Source: Ferruginibacter sp. | GTDB lineage: Bacteria > Bacteroidota > Bacteroidia > Chitinophagales > Chitinophagaceae | Direction: 5' to 3' | NCBI GenBank assembly: GCA_017983695.1 | Contig: JAGOAX010000007.1 | Coordinates: 124,001 to 188,000, forward strand | DNA: 64,000 bases | In this document: one piece after another, positions 36,656 to 45,077 of the stretch | Layout: each line of letters opens with the position of its first letter | How positions within the stretch are numbered: the stretch's first letter is position 1 | Made by a program: the position numbers and the translations under genes | The notes under the pieces: model-generated | Databases searched by the model: none | Told to the model about the DNA's origin: nothing | What the model saw: the letters and a program-made list of their open reading frames with translations, nothing else

Positions 36656-37531
36656 ATGGCTACAGTAAAAACGGCATTGGTACAAATGAGTTGTTTAAAA
36701 GATAAACAGCAAAACATAAATAAGGCCATTGAAAAAATAAAAGAAGCTGCTGCAGCTGGTGCACAAATTGTTTGCCTGCAGGAATTATTCACCTCGCTGT
36801 ATTTCTGCGATGTGGAAGACTACGAAAATTTTAAACTGGCAGAAGCCATACCCGGCCCTGCAACTGATACGCTATCGCAACTGGCAAAAGAATTAGGCGT
36901 GGTGATCATTGCTTCTTTATTTGAAAAAAGAACAGAAGGATTGTACCACAATACCACCGCTGTTTTAGATGCTGATGGTACTTATTTAGGCAAGTACCGC
37001 AAGATGCATATTCCTGATGACCCGGCTTACTACGAAAAATTTTATTTCACTCCCGGCGATTTAGGTTATAAAGTTTTTAAAACAAAATTCGCTACCATTG
37101 GTATTTTAATCTGTTGGGATCAATGGTATCCCGAAGCAGCAAGAATTACTGCATTGATGGGTGCTGAAATTTTATTTTATCCCACTGCTATTGGCTGGGC
37201 CACATCGCAGGATGAAGAAACCAATACCGAACAATACAATGCCTGGCAAACCATGCAACGCAGCCATGCCATAGCAAATGGTGTGCATGTGGTAAGTGTT
37301 AACCGTGTAGGATTTGAGCAGGATGGCGCCATGAAATTCTGGGGTGGTTCATTTGTCTCCAATCCATTCGGCACTGTTTTATACAAAGCAGCGCATGAAG
37401 CAGAAGAAATAAAAGTAATAGAGCTGGATTTGAAAAAGACAGACCGTTACAGAACACATTGGCCTTTTTTACGTGACAGGAGGATTGACTCTTATCAACC
37501 CATTACCAAAAGATATATTGACGAAGAGTAA
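36656..37531 (+). CDS. aguB: N-carbamoylputrescine amidase
   Basis: The 291-residue nitrilase-superfamily enzyme has the catalytic triad Glu43 (LQELFTS), Lys116 (YRKMHIPDD) and Cys153 (LICWDQWYPE). The motif set YFTPGDLGYKVF and WATSQDEETNTEQYNAWQ is typical of N-carbamoylputrescine amidohydrolases, which give putrescine, CO2 and ammonia. The next gene is agmatine deiminase, which makes its substrate, so the two catalyse agmatine to putrescine. The 113-base gap between them is a word-repeat spacer. Confidence 0.94.
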   Translation: MATVKTALVQMSCLKDKQQNINKAIEKIKEAAAAGAQIVCLQELFTSLYFCDVEDYENFKLAEAIPGPATDTLSQLAKELGVVIIASLFEKRTEGLYHNTTAVLDADGTYLGKYRKMHIPDDPAYYEKFYFTPGDLGYKVFKTKFATIGILICWDQWYPEAARITALMGAEILFYPTAIGWATSQDEETNTEQYNAWQTMQRSHAIANGVHVVSVNRVGFEQDGAMKFWGGSFVSNPFGTVLYKAAHEAEEIKVIELDLKKTDRYRTHWPFLRDRRIDSYQPITKRYIDEE

Positions 37532-37644
37532 GGCAAGTTAATAGTTGACAGATGTTAGTTGACAGTTTTTAAAATTGCTGTCGCATGAGCTTTCGTCTAT
37601 CAACTTACATCTGTCAACTAACATCTAACAACTAACATCTAACT
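37532..37644. repeat. Word-repeat spacer between aguB and aguA
   Basis: AGTTGACAGATGTTAGTTGACAG on the left is mirrored by ATCTGTCAACTAACATCT on the right, followed by AACAACTAACATCTAACT directly before the aguA ATG. The words are repeated directly and inverted. Confidence 0.7.
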
Positions 37645-38685
37645 ATGACTCCCAAAGAACTCGGCTACTACTTTCCTGCAGAATTTGCACCACATGCTGC
37701 AACATGGTTAAGCTGGCCGCATAAGGAAGCATCATGGCCGGGAAAGATCCATACCATATTTCCTTATTACAGCCAGTTTATAAAAGAACTTACTAAGGGT
37801 GAAAAAGTTTGCATTAATGTAAATGATGAAGCGATGAAAAATTTCGCCATTGTACATTTACAAAATGCTGAAGTTGATTTATCTAAAGTGGGATTCTTTT
37901 TTCATCCCACTAATGATGCCTGGTGCCGTGATCACGGACCTGCATTTTTAATTAACCCTGCTGCAACAGCAAATAAAAAAGTAATTGTTGACTGGGGTTA
38001 TAATGCATGGGGCAATAAATATCCGCCATTCGATCTTGATGATAATATCCCTACGCTTATTGGCAACCACTACAACATCCCGGTGTATTATCCCGGTATA
38101 GTAATGGAAGGCGGCTCTGTTGAATTTAATGGCAAAGGAACCATCATGACTTCAACTGCATGTTTATTAAACCCTAACCGCAATCCACATTTAAACCAGC
38201 AGCAGATAGAAAAATATTTGTGTGACTATTACGGTGCCGAACAAATATTATGGATTGATGAAGGCATTGTGGGTGACGATACTGATGGACATATTGACGA
38301 CACCGTTCGTTTTGTAAATGAGGATACTGTTTTAACTGTAGTGGAAGAAAATAAAAATGATGAGAACTATAATTTACTGCAACATAATTTAAAACAACTG
38401 CAGCAAATGCGTTTGCTTAATGGCAAACAATTAAATATTGTGGAGTTGCCCATGCCTGATGAACTGGTGTACGATGAGCAACGGTTGCCAACATCTTACG
38501 CTAATTTTTACATTGCCAACCATGCCGTAATTGTACCTGTTTTTAATTGTGCTAAAGATGATAAAGCCTTACAGATTATACAAACCTGTTTCCCTACCAG
38601 GAAAGTTGTGGGTATAGATTCTACAGAGATCATCTGGGGCCTGGGTAGTTTTCATTGTATGAGCCAGCAGGAACCATTGGTATAA
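37645..38685 (+). CDS. aguA: Agmatine deiminase
   Basis: 346 residues. PGYYFPAEFAPHAATWLSWPH-like start, then DAWCRDHGPAF (about residues 92-102), VMEGGSVEFNGKGT, GDDTDGHIDDTVRF and the catalytic Cys338 in GLGSFHCMSQQEP near the C-terminus. The enzyme converts agmatine to N-carbamoylputrescine, the substrate of AguB upstream. No arginine decarboxylase is in the window. An AT-rich hairpin follows the stop. Confidence 0.95.
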   Translation: MTPKELGYYFPAEFAPHAATWLSWPHKEASWPGKIHTIFPYYSQFIKELTKGEKVCINVNDEAMKNFAIVHLQNAEVDLSKVGFFFHPTNDAWCRDHGPAFLINPAATANKKVIVDWGYNAWGNKYPPFDLDDNIPTLIGNHYNIPVYYPGIVMEGGSVEFNGKGTIMTSTACLLNPNRNPHLNQQQIEKYLCDYYGAEQILWIDEGIVGDDTDGHIDDTVRFVNEDTVLTVVEENKNDENYNLLQHNLKQLQQMRLLNGKQLNIVELPMPDELVYDEQRLPTSYANFYIANHAVIVPVFNCAKDDKALQIIQTCFPTRKVVGIDSTEIIWGLGSFHCMSQQEPLV

Positions 38686-38716
38686 ATTTTATTCCCGGTT
38701 ACTTATTTCTTACGCC

Positions 38717-38747
38717 TGATTAAAAAATTAAAATATTTTTTTAATCA
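38717..38747 (+). terminator. AT-rich hairpin after aguA
   Basis: CTGATTAAAAAATTAA is mirrored by TTTTTTAATCAAG, a weak A/T stem 30 bases after the aguA stop. It could act as a terminator. No GC-rich stem is present. Confidence 0.4.
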
Positions 38748-38881
38748 AGCAACCTGTTTTATAAAAACCCCGTTTCAATAAAAGAAATCAGAAAGATGAG
38801 TACTGGTATTTTACCGGCACTTATTATGCTGCACCTGTTCACCGGCCTTTATTAATAGGGCTATCAACTACCTGTCTGTTT

Positions 38882-40438
38882 ATGCATACATTTAAAAAAA
38901 TCAATTATTTTTTTAGTGCTTTTTTATTAAGCACTTTATTTATTGTAAGTGGATGCGGCGATAAAGGCGGAGGCGTAACTCCACCACCACCGAATCCCTG
39001 TGCCAGTAAAACCATCACAGTTACAGGCGCTGTTACCAATACCACAACAGGCCAGTCAATCGGGGCAATAAATGCAACAGCTGTCGGAAGTACGGGCTTT
39101 ACCTATCAGCTTAATAGCGGCACATTCCAGGCTTCGGGGAATTTTACAGGTTTAGCTGCAGGAACTTATACCATTACCGCAAAGGATACTGATGGTTGTA
39201 CAGGCGCTGCTACTTTTACAGTAACCGACCCCTGCAGTATAAAAAATATAACCATAACCGCCACTATTGTAAATGCAGGTATTGGTTTATCAAATGGTTC
39301 AATAGCAGCAACTGCAAGTGGCAGCACGGGCTTTACTTACCAGCTTAATACCGGAGCTTTCCAGGCCTCGGGCACATTTACAGGCTTAGCCATCGGCACT
39401 TATACCATTACTGCAAAAGATGCGGATGGTTGTACAAAAAGCCAAAGCTTTATTGTAACAGATATTTGCACTGCAAAAACTATAACTGTAACCGGCACTG
39501 TTGTAAACACTGCTGTTGGTGTATCTAACGGATCAATAGCAGCAATTGCAAGTGGCAGTACCGGCTTTACCTATCAACTCAATGGTGGTGCTTTTCAAGC
39601 CTCGGGAACATTTACAGGTTTAGCCATCGGCACTTATAATATTACTGCAAAAGATCTGGATGGTTGTTTAAAAACACAAAGCTTTACTGTGGCAGATATT
39701 TGCACCGCAAAAACTATAACTGTAACCGGCACTGTAACAAATGCAGGCCCGTCGGCGGGTGCATTTAACGGATCGATAAATGCAACAGCAAGCGGTAGTA
39801 CAGGTTTTACTTATCAGCTTAACAGTGGCAGTTTCCAGGCTACCGGTATATTTACTTCATTGGCAGCCGGAAATTATACTGTTACTGCAAAAGATGTAGA
39901 TGGCTGCCTGAAGAGTCAAAGTTTTACAATAGTTATTGATGCCTGCCTTGGAAAAACATTGGGCATCAGTGCTGCAACCACACCTTCGGATAAATGTGCC
40001 AACACAGGAACTATTACTATTACAGCAACAGGCAGCACAGGCTTTACATACCAGCTTAACAGCGGAACTTTCCAGGCATCAAATGTTTTTACGGGTCTTG
40101 CGGTAAATTCTTACAACATAGCTGCTAAAGATGTTGATGGCTGTATTAAAACAGGTACAGCATCAATTACACAGGCACCAGCCGGCAGTCTTTTTTCGTC
40201 AGTAAAAACTATACTACAAAATAATTGTGCACTTAGTGGTTGCCACAGTGGTGCTGCGCCAACCGGCGGACTTAATTTTACAGTGGATTGTACAATTGTT
40301 GGAAGCTGGGACCGGATTAAAGCAAGAGCTGTTGATGCGCCAACAACAATGCCACCATCACCTAATCCGCAATTATCTGCAGCAGATAAACAAAAAATAT
40401 TAGACTGGATTACAGCAGGGCATCAATTTACCAATTAA
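38882..40438 (+). CDS. Lipoprotein with five 78-residue repeats and a cytochrome-c-like tail
   Basis: 518 residues. The signal peptide ends in the lipobox VSGC (lipidated Cys25), followed by a Gly/Pro linker. Residues 40-432 are five tandem repeats of about 78 residues, each opening with Cys and carrying GSTGFTYQLNxGxFQAS and an AKDxDGC segment. They resemble SprB-type surface repeats. The last ~85 residues read ILQNNCALSGCHSG, TTMPPSP and KQKILDWITAGHQ. This is the layout of small cytochrome-c-like domains in Bacteroidota lipoproteins, with haem-site candidate C449-x4-C454-H455 and possible axial Met490. Haem binding is inferred. Probably outer-membrane and surface or periplasmic. Confidence 0.85.
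   Translation: MHTFKKINYFFSAFLLSTLFIVSGCGDKGGGVTPPPPNPCASKTITVTGAVTNTTTGQSIGAINATAVGSTGFTYQLNSGTFQASGNFTGLAAGTYTITAKDTDGCTGAATFTVTDPCSIKNITITATIVNAGIGLSNGSIAATASGSTGFTYQLNTGAFQASGTFTGLAIGTYTITAKDADGCTKSQSFIVTDICTAKTITVTGTVVNTAVGVSNGSIAAIASGSTGFTYQLNGGAFQASGTFTGLAIGTYNITAKDLDGCLKTQSFTVADICTAKTITVTGTVTNAGPSAGAFNGSINATASGSTGFTYQLNSGSFQATGIFTSLAAGNYTVTAKDVDGCLKSQSFTIVIDACLGKTLGISAATTPSDKCANTGTITITATGSTGFTYQLNSGTFQASNVFTGLAVNSYNIAAKDVDGCIKTGTASITQAPAGSLFSSVKTILQNNCALSGCHSGAAPTGGLNFTVDCTIVGSWDRIKARAVDAPTTMPPSPNPQLSAADKQKILDWITAGHQFTN
38999..40177 (+). repeat. Five in-frame tandem repeats of about 234 bp
   Basis: The DNA encoding residues 40-432 of the lipoprotein repeats with a 234-bp period (the fourth unit is slightly longer). 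Near-identical segments such as GGCTTTAC(C/T)TATCAGCTTAA recur in each unit, so unequal recombination is likely and assembly errors are possible. Confidence 0.85.
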
Positions 40439-40460
40439 TTTAAAACAGTTTTCAATAAAT

Positions 40461-40487
40461 AAAAGTGTTGCCAAAAGCAACACTTTT
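40461..40487. terminator. Bidirectional terminator
   Basis: AAAAGTGTTGC pairs with GCAACACTTTT around a CAAAA loop, between convergent genes ending at 40438 (+) and 40486 (-). It overlaps the last bases of the SET gene. Confidence 0.9.
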
Positions 40488-40890
40488 ATTTTGCATCAAA
40501 CCATAGCTTTGTACTGTCATTCCAATCGCCGTTGTAATTAATGGTAAGCTCTTCGCCTTTTTCAATTACCCTTACAGTTTGTACATAAATAAGTTCGTCC
40601 TCATAGTCCATTATATACTCACAGTTGCTTGTATAACTATGGTTGTACATAGGTATAAGCCCCAGTGCCATACAGCATTTACCGGATTGCCCGGCAGGCA
40701 GGTCTTTATTTTTACCCCATTCAAAAATATAATCATGCAGTAAGGTTTTATCCAAATGAACCCTGTCGGTATTATCCATAATAATTACCGGCGATATTTC
40801 AATTATTACATCCGCAGGTATTTTTTCTCCTGTAAAAACACCCCTGCCCTTGTCAGTTGTTTTATCTATAAATAAATAAGGTTTAAGCAT
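40486..40890 (-). CDS. Small SET-domain protein with an in-frame palindromic insertion
   Basis: 134 residues. SET-domain features: KGRGVFTGEKIP (residues 14-25), MYNHSYTSNCEY (about 81-92) with the NHS motif, and GEELTINYNGDWND. Bacterial SET proteins of this size are presumed lysine methyltransferases; targets are unknown. Residues 63-71 (DLPAGQSGK) are encoded by a GC-rich palindrome-like segment and lie in a loop before the conserved MALGLIPMYNHS. This looks like an inserted repeat. The frame is intact, so the protein may still work. Confidence 0.85.
   Translation of the reverse strand: MLKPYLFIDKTTDKGRGVFTGEKIPADVIIEISPVIIMDNTDRVHLDKTLLHDYIFEWGKNKDLPAGQSGKCCMALGLIPMYNHSYTSNCEYIMDYEDELIYVQTVRVIEKGEELTINYNGDWNDSTKLWFDAK
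40678..40704 (-). repeat. Palindromic repeat inserted in the SET coding frame
   Basis: On the minus strand GACCTGCCTGCCGGGCA resembles one arm and the centre of a GACCTGCC...GGCAGGTC palindrome, and encodes DLPAGQSGK. It shares GACCTGCC and GGCAGG with the element upstream of aconitase (27450-27470). Confidence 0.6.
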
Positions 40891-40961
40891 AACATTTGGT
40901 TAAAATTAAATGGGCTAAATTGCAATAGTCATTATAAAGCGAATTTAATAATAAAGTACCG

Positions 40962-42353
40962 ATGTCTTTAGAACTGGAAGAAATATCACTGCAACAAAAA
41001 TTTGAAGAAATAATTGTTTCGGAAGATAAACTGAGCATACAGGAATTTCTCAACCATCAAAACATAAGTGATGTTGCAGACCTCATTTACGAAAATGAAG
41101 AATATGAAACGCAGATCATTTCGCATATTTCCATACACCGTGCCGCCAGCGTATTTAAAATACTGGAACTACCCACGCAAAAAAGAATAATAAAAAATTT
41201 ACCCCCATTTAAAACTGCTGAATTATTAAATGAATTGCCGCCGGATGACCGTACTTCATTCTTAAGTGAATTGCCCAGCAATGCAGTAAGGGAATTAGTA
41301 AAAACTTTAAACCCTGAAGAAAGAAAAATAACGCTTTCTTTATTGGGATATCCTGAAAACAGTGTGGGCAGGTTAATGACGCCTGATTATGTTTATGTGT
41401 ATGAACACGACAGCATAGAAGATGTATTTAATACCATACGCCGCTATGCTAAAAGCAGCGAAACTATTGATGTATTATATGTTTTAAATAATAAGGGAGA
41501 ATTGCTTGATGATATCAGGATAAAGGATTTTATAATGGCATCGCCGGATAAAAAAGTGAGTGACCTGATGGATGGCCGTTTTATTTCTTTACATGCAGAA
41601 GATGACCAGGAAGTAGCCAGTGAAGTTTTTAAAATGAATAACCGTGTGGCGTTGCCGGTGGTAAGCAAAAGCAATAAATTATTGGGTATTGTTACCATTG
41701 ATGATATACTTTGGGTAGCAGAGGAAGAATATAGTGAGGATATGCAAAAAATTGGTGGTACACAGGCATTGGACGAACCTTACCTGGAAATGCCTTTGTT
41801 TAAATTATTTAAAAAAAGAGTTGGCTGGCTCATCATTTTATTTTTAGGAGAAATGCTTACTGCAACAGCCATGGGTTATTTTGAAGATGAGATACAAAAA
41901 TTTGTGGTGTTGGCATTATTTATTCCGTTGATCATTTCTTCCGGTGGTAATACCGGTTCGCAGGCATCTACATTAATTATACAGGCAATGGCTGTAGGAG
42001 AAATTACAGTGGCTAACTGGTGGCGGGTAATACGCAGGGAAGTAATACAGGGTTTAATGCTGGGTACAGTATTGGGGTTAATTGGTTTCTTAAGAGTAAT
42101 GATTTGGTCAAAAATTTTTCCTGCAATATATGGCGTACATGAAACAAGGGTTGCATTAACAGTGGGCTTTTCTTTACTGGGTGTTGTACTATGGGGAACT
42201 TTAAGCGGCTCTATGTTACCAATAGTTTTAAAAAGATGTGGCGCCGATCCTGCTGTATCATCTGCACCATTTGTAGCAACACTGGTTGATGTTACCGGGC
42301 TGGTAATTTATTTTTCGTTTGCGTATTTATTTTTGCAGGGTGTATTATTATAA
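40962..42353 (+). CDS. mgtE: Magnesium transporter MgtE
   Basis: 463 residues. The cytosolic N domain carries ELLNELPPDDRTSFLSELP (about residues 86-104). Tandem CBS domains follow (GRLMTPDYVYVYEHDSIEDVF and SDLMDGRFISLHAEDDQEVAS ... GIVTIDDILWV), then five membrane helices with SSGGNTGSQASTLIIQAMAVGE (about 330-351), the conserved pore region. MgtE is a Mg2+ channel gated by cytosolic Mg2+ through N and CBS domains. The stop codon directly abuts that of the convergent phosphatase gene. Confidence 0.95.
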   Translation: MSLELEEISLQQKFEEIIVSEDKLSIQEFLNHQNISDVADLIYENEEYETQIISHISIHRAASVFKILELPTQKRIIKNLPPFKTAELLNELPPDDRTSFLSELPSNAVRELVKTLNPEERKITLSLLGYPENSVGRLMTPDYVYVYEHDSIEDVFNTIRRYAKSSETIDVLYVLNNKGELLDDIRIKDFIMASPDKKVSDLMDGRFISLHAEDDQEVASEVFKMNNRVALPVVSKSNKLLGIVTIDDILWVAEEEYSEDMQKIGGTQALDEPYLEMPLFKLFKKRVGWLIILFLGEMLTATAMGYFEDEIQKFVVLALFIPLIISSGGNTGSQASTLIIQAMAVGEITVANWWRVIRREVIQGLMLGTVLGLIGFLRVMIWSKIFPAIYGVHETRVALTVGFSLLGVVLWGTLSGSMLPIVLKRCGADPAVSSAPFVATLVDVTGLVIYFSFAYLFLQGVLL

Positions 42354-42899
42354 TTACTTCATAATTGCTGATGTTGCAGATACAGCACCATACTTCATGC
42401 TTTTAATAACAGCCTTCTTTCTTTTATAAGTGATGAGATACAGGTTATCAAATTCCACATCCGGTATATCGGCAGGTAGATAATTACTTATTCCGAATTT
42501 TTTAATGATTCGTAAGATGGTGTTACTGTGTCCGATGATTAGGATGGTTTTACCAGCATCTGCTTTTGCAATTATTTTATTGTAAACGTCTTCGCCTGTG
42601 GTATCTGCCTTATAATGTACAGTATCTATCCCCAGCTGAATACGCAAACTGTCGCCGGTCATTTGGGTGCGTTTATATTGGGTAGCATAAATACGTTCTA
42701 TGTTTTTATTTTTTAGTTTACGCATTAAGTCGCCGGCTCTTTTTTTACCATTTGCTGTAAGCACAGGATCGTTGCCGCTTTCTTTTTCGGCGTGGCGCAC
42801 CAGGTATATTTTGGTTTTTTTTGTAAGCCCCTGTGGTACCTGTGCAAGTACTACGTGTTGGCTAAACAGGAAAGCCAATATGGTTATAATGCTTCTCAT
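42354..42899 (-). CDS. Exported histidine-phosphatase (SixA/PGAM-like) family protein
   Basis: 181 residues. Signal peptide ending HVVLAQ, then the catalytic RHG-type motif IYLVRHAEK (residues 31-39; Arg35, His36) and a second histidine in ILIIGHSNTILRI (about residues 117-129). The short length matches SixA-like branch members. Export points to a periplasmic phosphatase of unknown substrate. It is convergent with mgtE with no gap. Confidence 0.88.
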   Translation of the reverse strand: MRSIITILAFLFSQHVVLAQVPQGLTKKTKIYLVRHAEKESGNDPVLTANGKKRAGDLMRKLKNKNIERIYATQYKRTQMTGDSLRIQLGIDTVHYKADTTGEDVYNKIIAKADAGKTILIIGHSNTILRIIKKFGISNYLPADIPDVEFDNLYLITYKRKKAVIKSMKYGAVSATSAIMK

Positions 42900-42974
42900 A
42901 ATAAATATTTATGGCCTAAATTAAGCCAATAAATCCTAATAGCCACAATAGCAGGTCGCTAAGCATCGTTAATG

Positions 42975-43140
42975 GTACAAATTTGTTATTTTGCACCCGA
43001 TTTATAACCCTAAACGCTGCAATGAAAGCTGAATGAAGTAATGTTGCCGCTGAGTGTCCCGAATGATTTCGGAATAAACTTTGCCACAGCAATTCAACAG
43101 CCTTATTGAAGCCGGGTACAAAAAATCTTAAACTATAAAA
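42975..43140 (+). other. Possible structured 5' leader of glmS
   Basis: The ~170 bases before glmS are less AT-rich than a usual spacer and hold three small stem-loops: CCGAA-TGAT-TTCGG, TTGC-CACA-GCAA and TTCAA-CAGCCTTA-TTGAA. GTTGCCGCTG and CAGCAATTCAAC may also pair over a longer distance. It does not resemble the glmS ribozyme. Function is not known. Confidence 0.35.
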
Positions 43141-43143
43141 TTT

Positions 43144-44979
43144 ATGTGTGGAATTGTAGGATACACCGGCCCACGTGAGGCATACCCAATTGTAATTACC
43201 GGCTTAAAACGCTTAGAATACCGTGGTTACGACAGTACCGGTGTTGCCCTGATGAACGGGGGTTTAAAAGTTTATAAAAAGAAAGGCCGTGTGGCTGATC
43301 TGGAAGAAAGCATTATCGGTAAAAACCTGCACTCCAATATTGGCATTGGTCATACCCGTTGGGCTACACATGGCGAACCCAGCGATCGCAATGCACATCC
43401 CCATACTTCTAAAAGTGGTAAACTGGCAATGATACACAACGGTATTATTGAAAACTATGCACAGATAAAAAAAGAACTGCTGAATAAAGGCTATGCTTTT
43501 ACCAGTGATACAGATACCGAAGTACTGCTGAACTTTATTGAAGACATCAAGAAGAATAATGAATGCAGCCTTGAAGAGGCTTTACGCATCGCACTAAAAA
43601 GAGTTACCGGGGCCTATTGTATTTTATTAATTGATGAAGATGATCCTGAAACAATTATTGCAGCAAGAAAAGGTAGTCCGTTAGTAATTGGTGTAGGTAA
43701 AGGCGAACATTTTTTAGGCAGCGATGCCACACCAATGCTGGAATACACCAAAGAGGTAGTGTATGTAAACGATTATGAACTGGCTATTGTACGACCTGAT
43801 GAATTAATTCTTAAAAATTTAGGTAACGAAAAAATCACTCCCTTTATTACCAAACTGGATATGGAACTGGCTGCAATTGAAAAAGGCGGCTACGACCATT
43901 TTATGCTGAAGGAAATTTTTGAACAGCCTTCTACCATACAGGATTGTTTAAGAGGAAGACTGGATGCCGCTGCAGGAACTATAACCATGAGTGGCATTCA
44001 AAATAATATAGAGCAGATAAAAAATGCCAACCGGATCATGATATTGGCCTGCGGTACCAGCTGGCATGCCGGCCTTGTGGCAGAATATGTAATTGAAGAA
44101 TTATGCCGGATACCAGTTGAAGTGGAATATGCAAGCGAATTCCGTTACCGCAACCCGATCGTTCATAAAGGAGATGTGATCATTGCTATTTCGCAAAGTG
44201 GCGAAACTGCAGATACTTTAGTGGCACTGGAAAGAGCCAAAGAAAACGGTGCGTTTATTTTTGGAGTAGTGAATGTTGTAGGTTCTTCTATAGCAAGAAT
44301 TTCGCATGCCGGTGCTTACACACATGCAGGCCCCGAAATTGGCGTGGCATCAACAAAAGCCTTTACCGGGCAGTTAGCAGTACTGATGATGATGGCATTG
44401 AAAATTGCCCACGAAAAAAAGAGCATTACACAGGAGCGCTATCTTGAATTATTAAATGAGTTGAATGATGTGCCTGAAAAAGTAGAAGCAATTTTAAAAA
44501 ATGCTGACGAGCTAAAAGTTATTGCAGAAAAATATAAAAATGCCGGCGACTTTTTATTTTTAGGCAGGGGCTATAATTTCCCTATTGCACTGGAAGGCGC
44601 TTTAAAATTAAAAGAGATCTCTTATATACATGCCGAAGGTTATCCTGCAGCAGAAATGAAACATGGCCCTATTGCATTGGTAGATGAAAATCTGCCTGTA
44701 TTATTTGTAGCTACCAAAGACAGCTACCACGAAAAAATAATAAGCAATATGCAGGAGATCAAAGCAAGGAAAGGAAAAGTAATTTCTATTATTACAGATG
44801 GCGATACCACAAGCCCTACGCTTAGTGACGATACATTTTCAATTCCACCGGCCGATGAATTAATTGCACCGTTGTTAAGCGTTATTCCGCTGCAGCTGCT
44901 CTCCTACTATGTTGGCGTGGCAAAAGGTGTGGATGTGGATAAGCCGAGGAATTTAGCGAAGAGTGTGACAGTAGAATAA
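43144..44979 (+). CDS. glmS: Glutamine-fructose-6-phosphate aminotransferase (isomerizing)
   Basis: 611 residues. MCGIVGYTG start with the glutaminase nucleophile Cys2, RWATHGEPSDRNAHPH (about residues 74-89), and two SIS sugar-isomerase domains (CGTSWHAGLVAEYVIEE; SQSGETADTLVAL; GRGYNFPIALEGALKLKEISYIHAEGY). The conserved end PRNLAKSVTVE is present. It makes glucosamine 6-phosphate for peptidoglycan and lipid A. Length is normal. It is preceded by a leader of about 170 bases with hairpins. Confidence 0.97.
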   Translation: MCGIVGYTGPREAYPIVITGLKRLEYRGYDSTGVALMNGGLKVYKKKGRVADLEESIIGKNLHSNIGIGHTRWATHGEPSDRNAHPHTSKSGKLAMIHNGIIENYAQIKKELLNKGYAFTSDTDTEVLLNFIEDIKKNNECSLEEALRIALKRVTGAYCILLIDEDDPETIIAARKGSPLVIGVGKGEHFLGSDATPMLEYTKEVVYVNDYELAIVRPDELILKNLGNEKITPFITKLDMELAAIEKGGYDHFMLKEIFEQPSTIQDCLRGRLDAAAGTITMSGIQNNIEQIKNANRIMILACGTSWHAGLVAEYVIEELCRIPVEVEYASEFRYRNPIVHKGDVIIAISQSGETADTLVALERAKENGAFIFGVVNVVGSSIARISHAGAYTHAGPEIGVASTKAFTGQLAVLMMMALKIAHEKKSITQERYLELLNELNDVPEKVEAILKNADELKVIAEKYKNAGDFLFLGRGYNFPIALEGALKLKEISYIHAEGYPAAEMKHGPIALVDENLPVLFVATKDSYHEKIISNMQEIKARKGKVISIITDGDTTSPTLSDDTFSIPPADELIAPLLSVIPLQLLSYYVGVAKGVDVDKPRNLAKSVTVE

Positions 44980-44984
44980 AAATT

Positions 44985-45077
44985 TGTAGTTTGTGGTTTA
45001 AGGTTTGCAGTTCATGCCTTAAACCTGCGGAGTCCTCCCAACAGCAAACTACAAACCTTAAACCCCAAACTGGTAAC
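44985..45077. repeat. Word-repeat spacer between glmS and the DUF4954 gene
   Basis: TTTGTAGTTTGTGGTTTAAG on the left is mirrored by AAACTACAAACCTTAAACC on the right. The centre carries AGTTCATGCCTTAAACC. It creates a false N-terminal extension of the next reading frame. Confidence 0.7.

Noticed and set aside
38796..38855. 19-codon open frame (MSTGILPALIM...) between aguA and the repeat lipoprotein
   Set aside because: Too short to support as a gene; no homology or leader-peptide features can be shown.
38999..40177. Regular 234-bp repeats that might suggest a CRISPR-like array
   Set aside because: They are in-frame coding repeats of one lipoprotein, without short repeats and unique spacers.
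44991..45077. 29-codon extension of the DUF4954 frame
   Set aside because: It runs through the word-repeat spacer and has Cys/Ser/Gln-rich content unlike the protein; ATG 45078 fits better.
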